Shown here one piece after another: positions 62,286 through 64,000 of a DNA stretch of 64,000 nt (its first letter is position 1; every line of letters starts with the position of its first letter). The stretch spans positions 5,735,400 through 5,799,399 of the forward strand of contig NC_060956.1 of NCBI RefSeq assembly GCF_910589235.1, read 5' to 3'. The notes below the pieces were generated by a model, which worked only from the letters and a program-made list of their open reading frames with translations, was not told where the DNA came from and searched no databases. Origin of the DNA: Vespa crabro (Eukaryota > Arthropoda > Insecta > Hymenoptera > Vespidae). Made by a program: the position numbers and the translations under genes.

Positions 62286-64000
62286 ATGGCTGGTAAAGTG
62301 TGGAATTCAGAAATATGGAAAACATGGGATAAACATGGAAAAAATGATTTGTAAGTGGTTAAAACGCTGTAGCGCCAAAAGCGCGCCTGATTAATATTGA
62401 ATTGATACTCGGTACTCTCTGAGAATTGATGGTTGCAACTTATCTCTCCTGTTTCTCGCTCTTCTGAAGAGTTAATTGTCAATTAACAACTGTTTGCAGC
62501 CTCAAGCTAATCAAGCACTTATTTAAGGAAGGCAACGCAGCAGGTAAGTTACTTTATGTTTGTATGTACTTCAGATAGCCTAAAACATATTTTTATTACA
62601 TCTGGAAAGCATTCTTCTCTTACAAGCATTGCACTTTTTTTTTATAATAAATATATGCTTTATAGTTTATTTTTTAAATATAATCTTTGCATAAAAAATT
62701 AATTATTATATTATGCTAATTATATCAATATAATATAATACCAAAATTTATAATGTTTTTAATTTATAGTTATATTTATTTACAAATTATTGCTTATTTC
62801 TTATATTATATTATAGTAATGTATTATAATATATACAATTTGTTGTGACAAAAGCTTTAATATCATTTTTTTATTTTATGTTTAAAGAATGGAGAAGAGG
62901 ATTGTACGAATTAATTTCAAATGGAATCCATGGAAATATAAAAAAGGATAATGTTATTGCTACATTAAGTGAAGTTACTGTAAGTAATATTTTTATATAT
63001 CATAATTTTTTTTCTATTACAATGATTATTTTAATCTAACCAATGGTAATAACATGTACGATATATTTTCAGAATATTGATTGGGCAATACCATCGGCAA
63101 TAGTAGACATATTTACTTTAATCGATGCTGAAGTTCACACTGAAGACAGAAATAATTTTTATTACATTGTAAAAGAATCTGAGAAGGTATTATAACGTGA
63201 TTAAAATAATTTTCATCATTGTTGTTAAGATATAAATTACTTTTTATTACTAAGATATAAATTAATTTTATATCTTTCAGGTATTAACAGACAGAATAAT
63301 AAAAGAACGTTTAGAAATTGAAACATTACAAGATGTAGGAACATTAAAAAATAGAAGTTTTCAAACAAAATTTATTAAAGTAAAAACGAAATTATAGTAC
63401 GTACATACCACTAATAAAATATATTATATAAGCATAATTTTTTTGGTTGAATAACATGTTCATATTTATACAAGTGTATAATAAAAATGCTATTTTTTTT
63501 ATGTTTCATTTCATATTTCAGTTACAAACAACGAAAATTTAATTTATTTCGAGAAGAAAGCGAAGGCTATTCAAAACTTATTGTAGAATTAAATCAAGAA
63601 CGTCCGGAAAGTGAAGTAGCATCAACATTAGAAATCGTGAAATCTCTGATTGGTATGATTATTATTCACTAAAACGTTTTCGCATAAAAAATAATTTGAT
63701 AGAAATAATTAATGTTTTAATCTAAAAAACAAATATAGCTGAAAACTCAAATATCTTTATTTCAGGATATTTCAACCTTGATCCTAATCGTGTACTTGAT
63801 ATTTTATTAGAAACTTTTGAAAATCGATCAGAAGCCGATGCGTTTTTTATATCTTTAATTCGTTCATATATGAGCGATCAGCAAGTACTTTGTGAAGTTT
63901 TAGGATTTAAATATAGCTCTACTATCAGTGCAACTCCATTTTCCTTGCAAAAACTTACTGCGCTCATGCTTCAACATTCTGTAATACAATTGGATGATAT
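62286..64000 (+). CDS. THOC2: THO complex subunit 2, 5' part (cut by window end)
   Basis: Seven exons seen: 62286-62350, 62500-62543, 62888-62979, 63073-63186, 63281-63396, 63522-63652, and 63766 to beyond 64000. The first residues are MAGKVWNSEIWKTWDKHGKN. Family landmarks follow: RRGLYELISNGIHGNIK, DRIIKERLEIETLQDVGTLK, YKQRKFNLFREESEGYSKLI, and IKSLIG-like KSLIGYFNLDPNRVLDILLE. THOC2 is the large scaffold of the THO/TREX complex, which couples transcription to mRNA export and limits R-loops. Vertebrate proteins have about 1,600 residues, so only the N-terminal sixth or so is present. Exon 2 is just 44 nt; its acceptor (TTTGCAG) and donor (GCAG|GTAAGT) are both good. Confidence 0.95.

Noticed and set aside
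62068..62394. 108-residue frame covering the THOC2 start
   Set aside because: THOC2 exon 1 with a proper donor and conserved protein lies in a different frame; the longer frame shows no family match.

Overview
The window is nuclear DNA of an arthropod, most probably an insect and likely a hymenopteran (bee, wasp or ant). The evidence is spliced genes with short AT-rich introns, an arthropod-type ZAD zinc-finger gene, a conserved CENP-I (absent from Drosophila), a degenerate mariner, and very abundant GA/CT, AT and tri-/tetranucleotide microsatellites. The species cannot be fixed from the sequence alone. All multi-exon models below were built by hand from splice signals, reading-frame continuity and remembered family conservation. 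No database search was run.

Region A (1 to about 26.9 kb) is dominated by simple-sequence repeats separated by islands of unique, moderately GC-rich sequence. The only convincing coding pieces are on the minus strand: a coding exon at 22306-22419 and a 607-bp Gly/Ala/Ser/Pro-rich exon at 17749-18355. A possible 5' non-coding exon ends at a GTAAGT donor at 26640 inside a CpG-rich stretch. These look like the 5' end of a developmental-regulator-type gene with large microsatellite-filled introns that continues beyond position 1. Its family is not recognised.

Region B (about 27-64 kb) is AT-rich and holds nine housekeeping-type genes: a ZAD-C2H2 zinc-finger gene (-) divergent from TBP-related factor 2 (+); CENP-I (+); exosome subunit MTR3 (+); TMEM164 (-); OSCP1 (+); mitochondrial enoyl reductase MECR (-); FOXRED1 (-); TMEM165 (-); and the 5' part of THOC2 (+), cut by the window end. 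Frames close exactly in every complete model. Neighbours form divergent pairs sharing short promoters (ZAD/TRF2, TMEM164/OSCP1, TMEM165/THOC2) and convergent pairs (MTR3/TMEM164, OSCP1/MECR).

Between TRF2 and CENP-I lies about 9 kb without a gene. It contains an old repeat family with long inverted arms (37.87-39.26 kb, with an interior copy at 41.69-42.13 kb) and three diverged tandem copies at 39.56-40.14 kb. A deleted mariner with both ends intact (45969-46949) sits just 3' of CENP-I. The genes serve unrelated cellular jobs (transcription, kinetochore, RNA decay and export, lipid remodelling, mitochondrial function, Golgi ion homeostasis). The only functional echo is the adjacency of two mitochondrial genes, MECR and FOXRED1. 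I found no wholly new biological system. The most interesting leads are the unidentified regulator, the inverted-arm repeat family, and a CCAAT-box divergent promoter.
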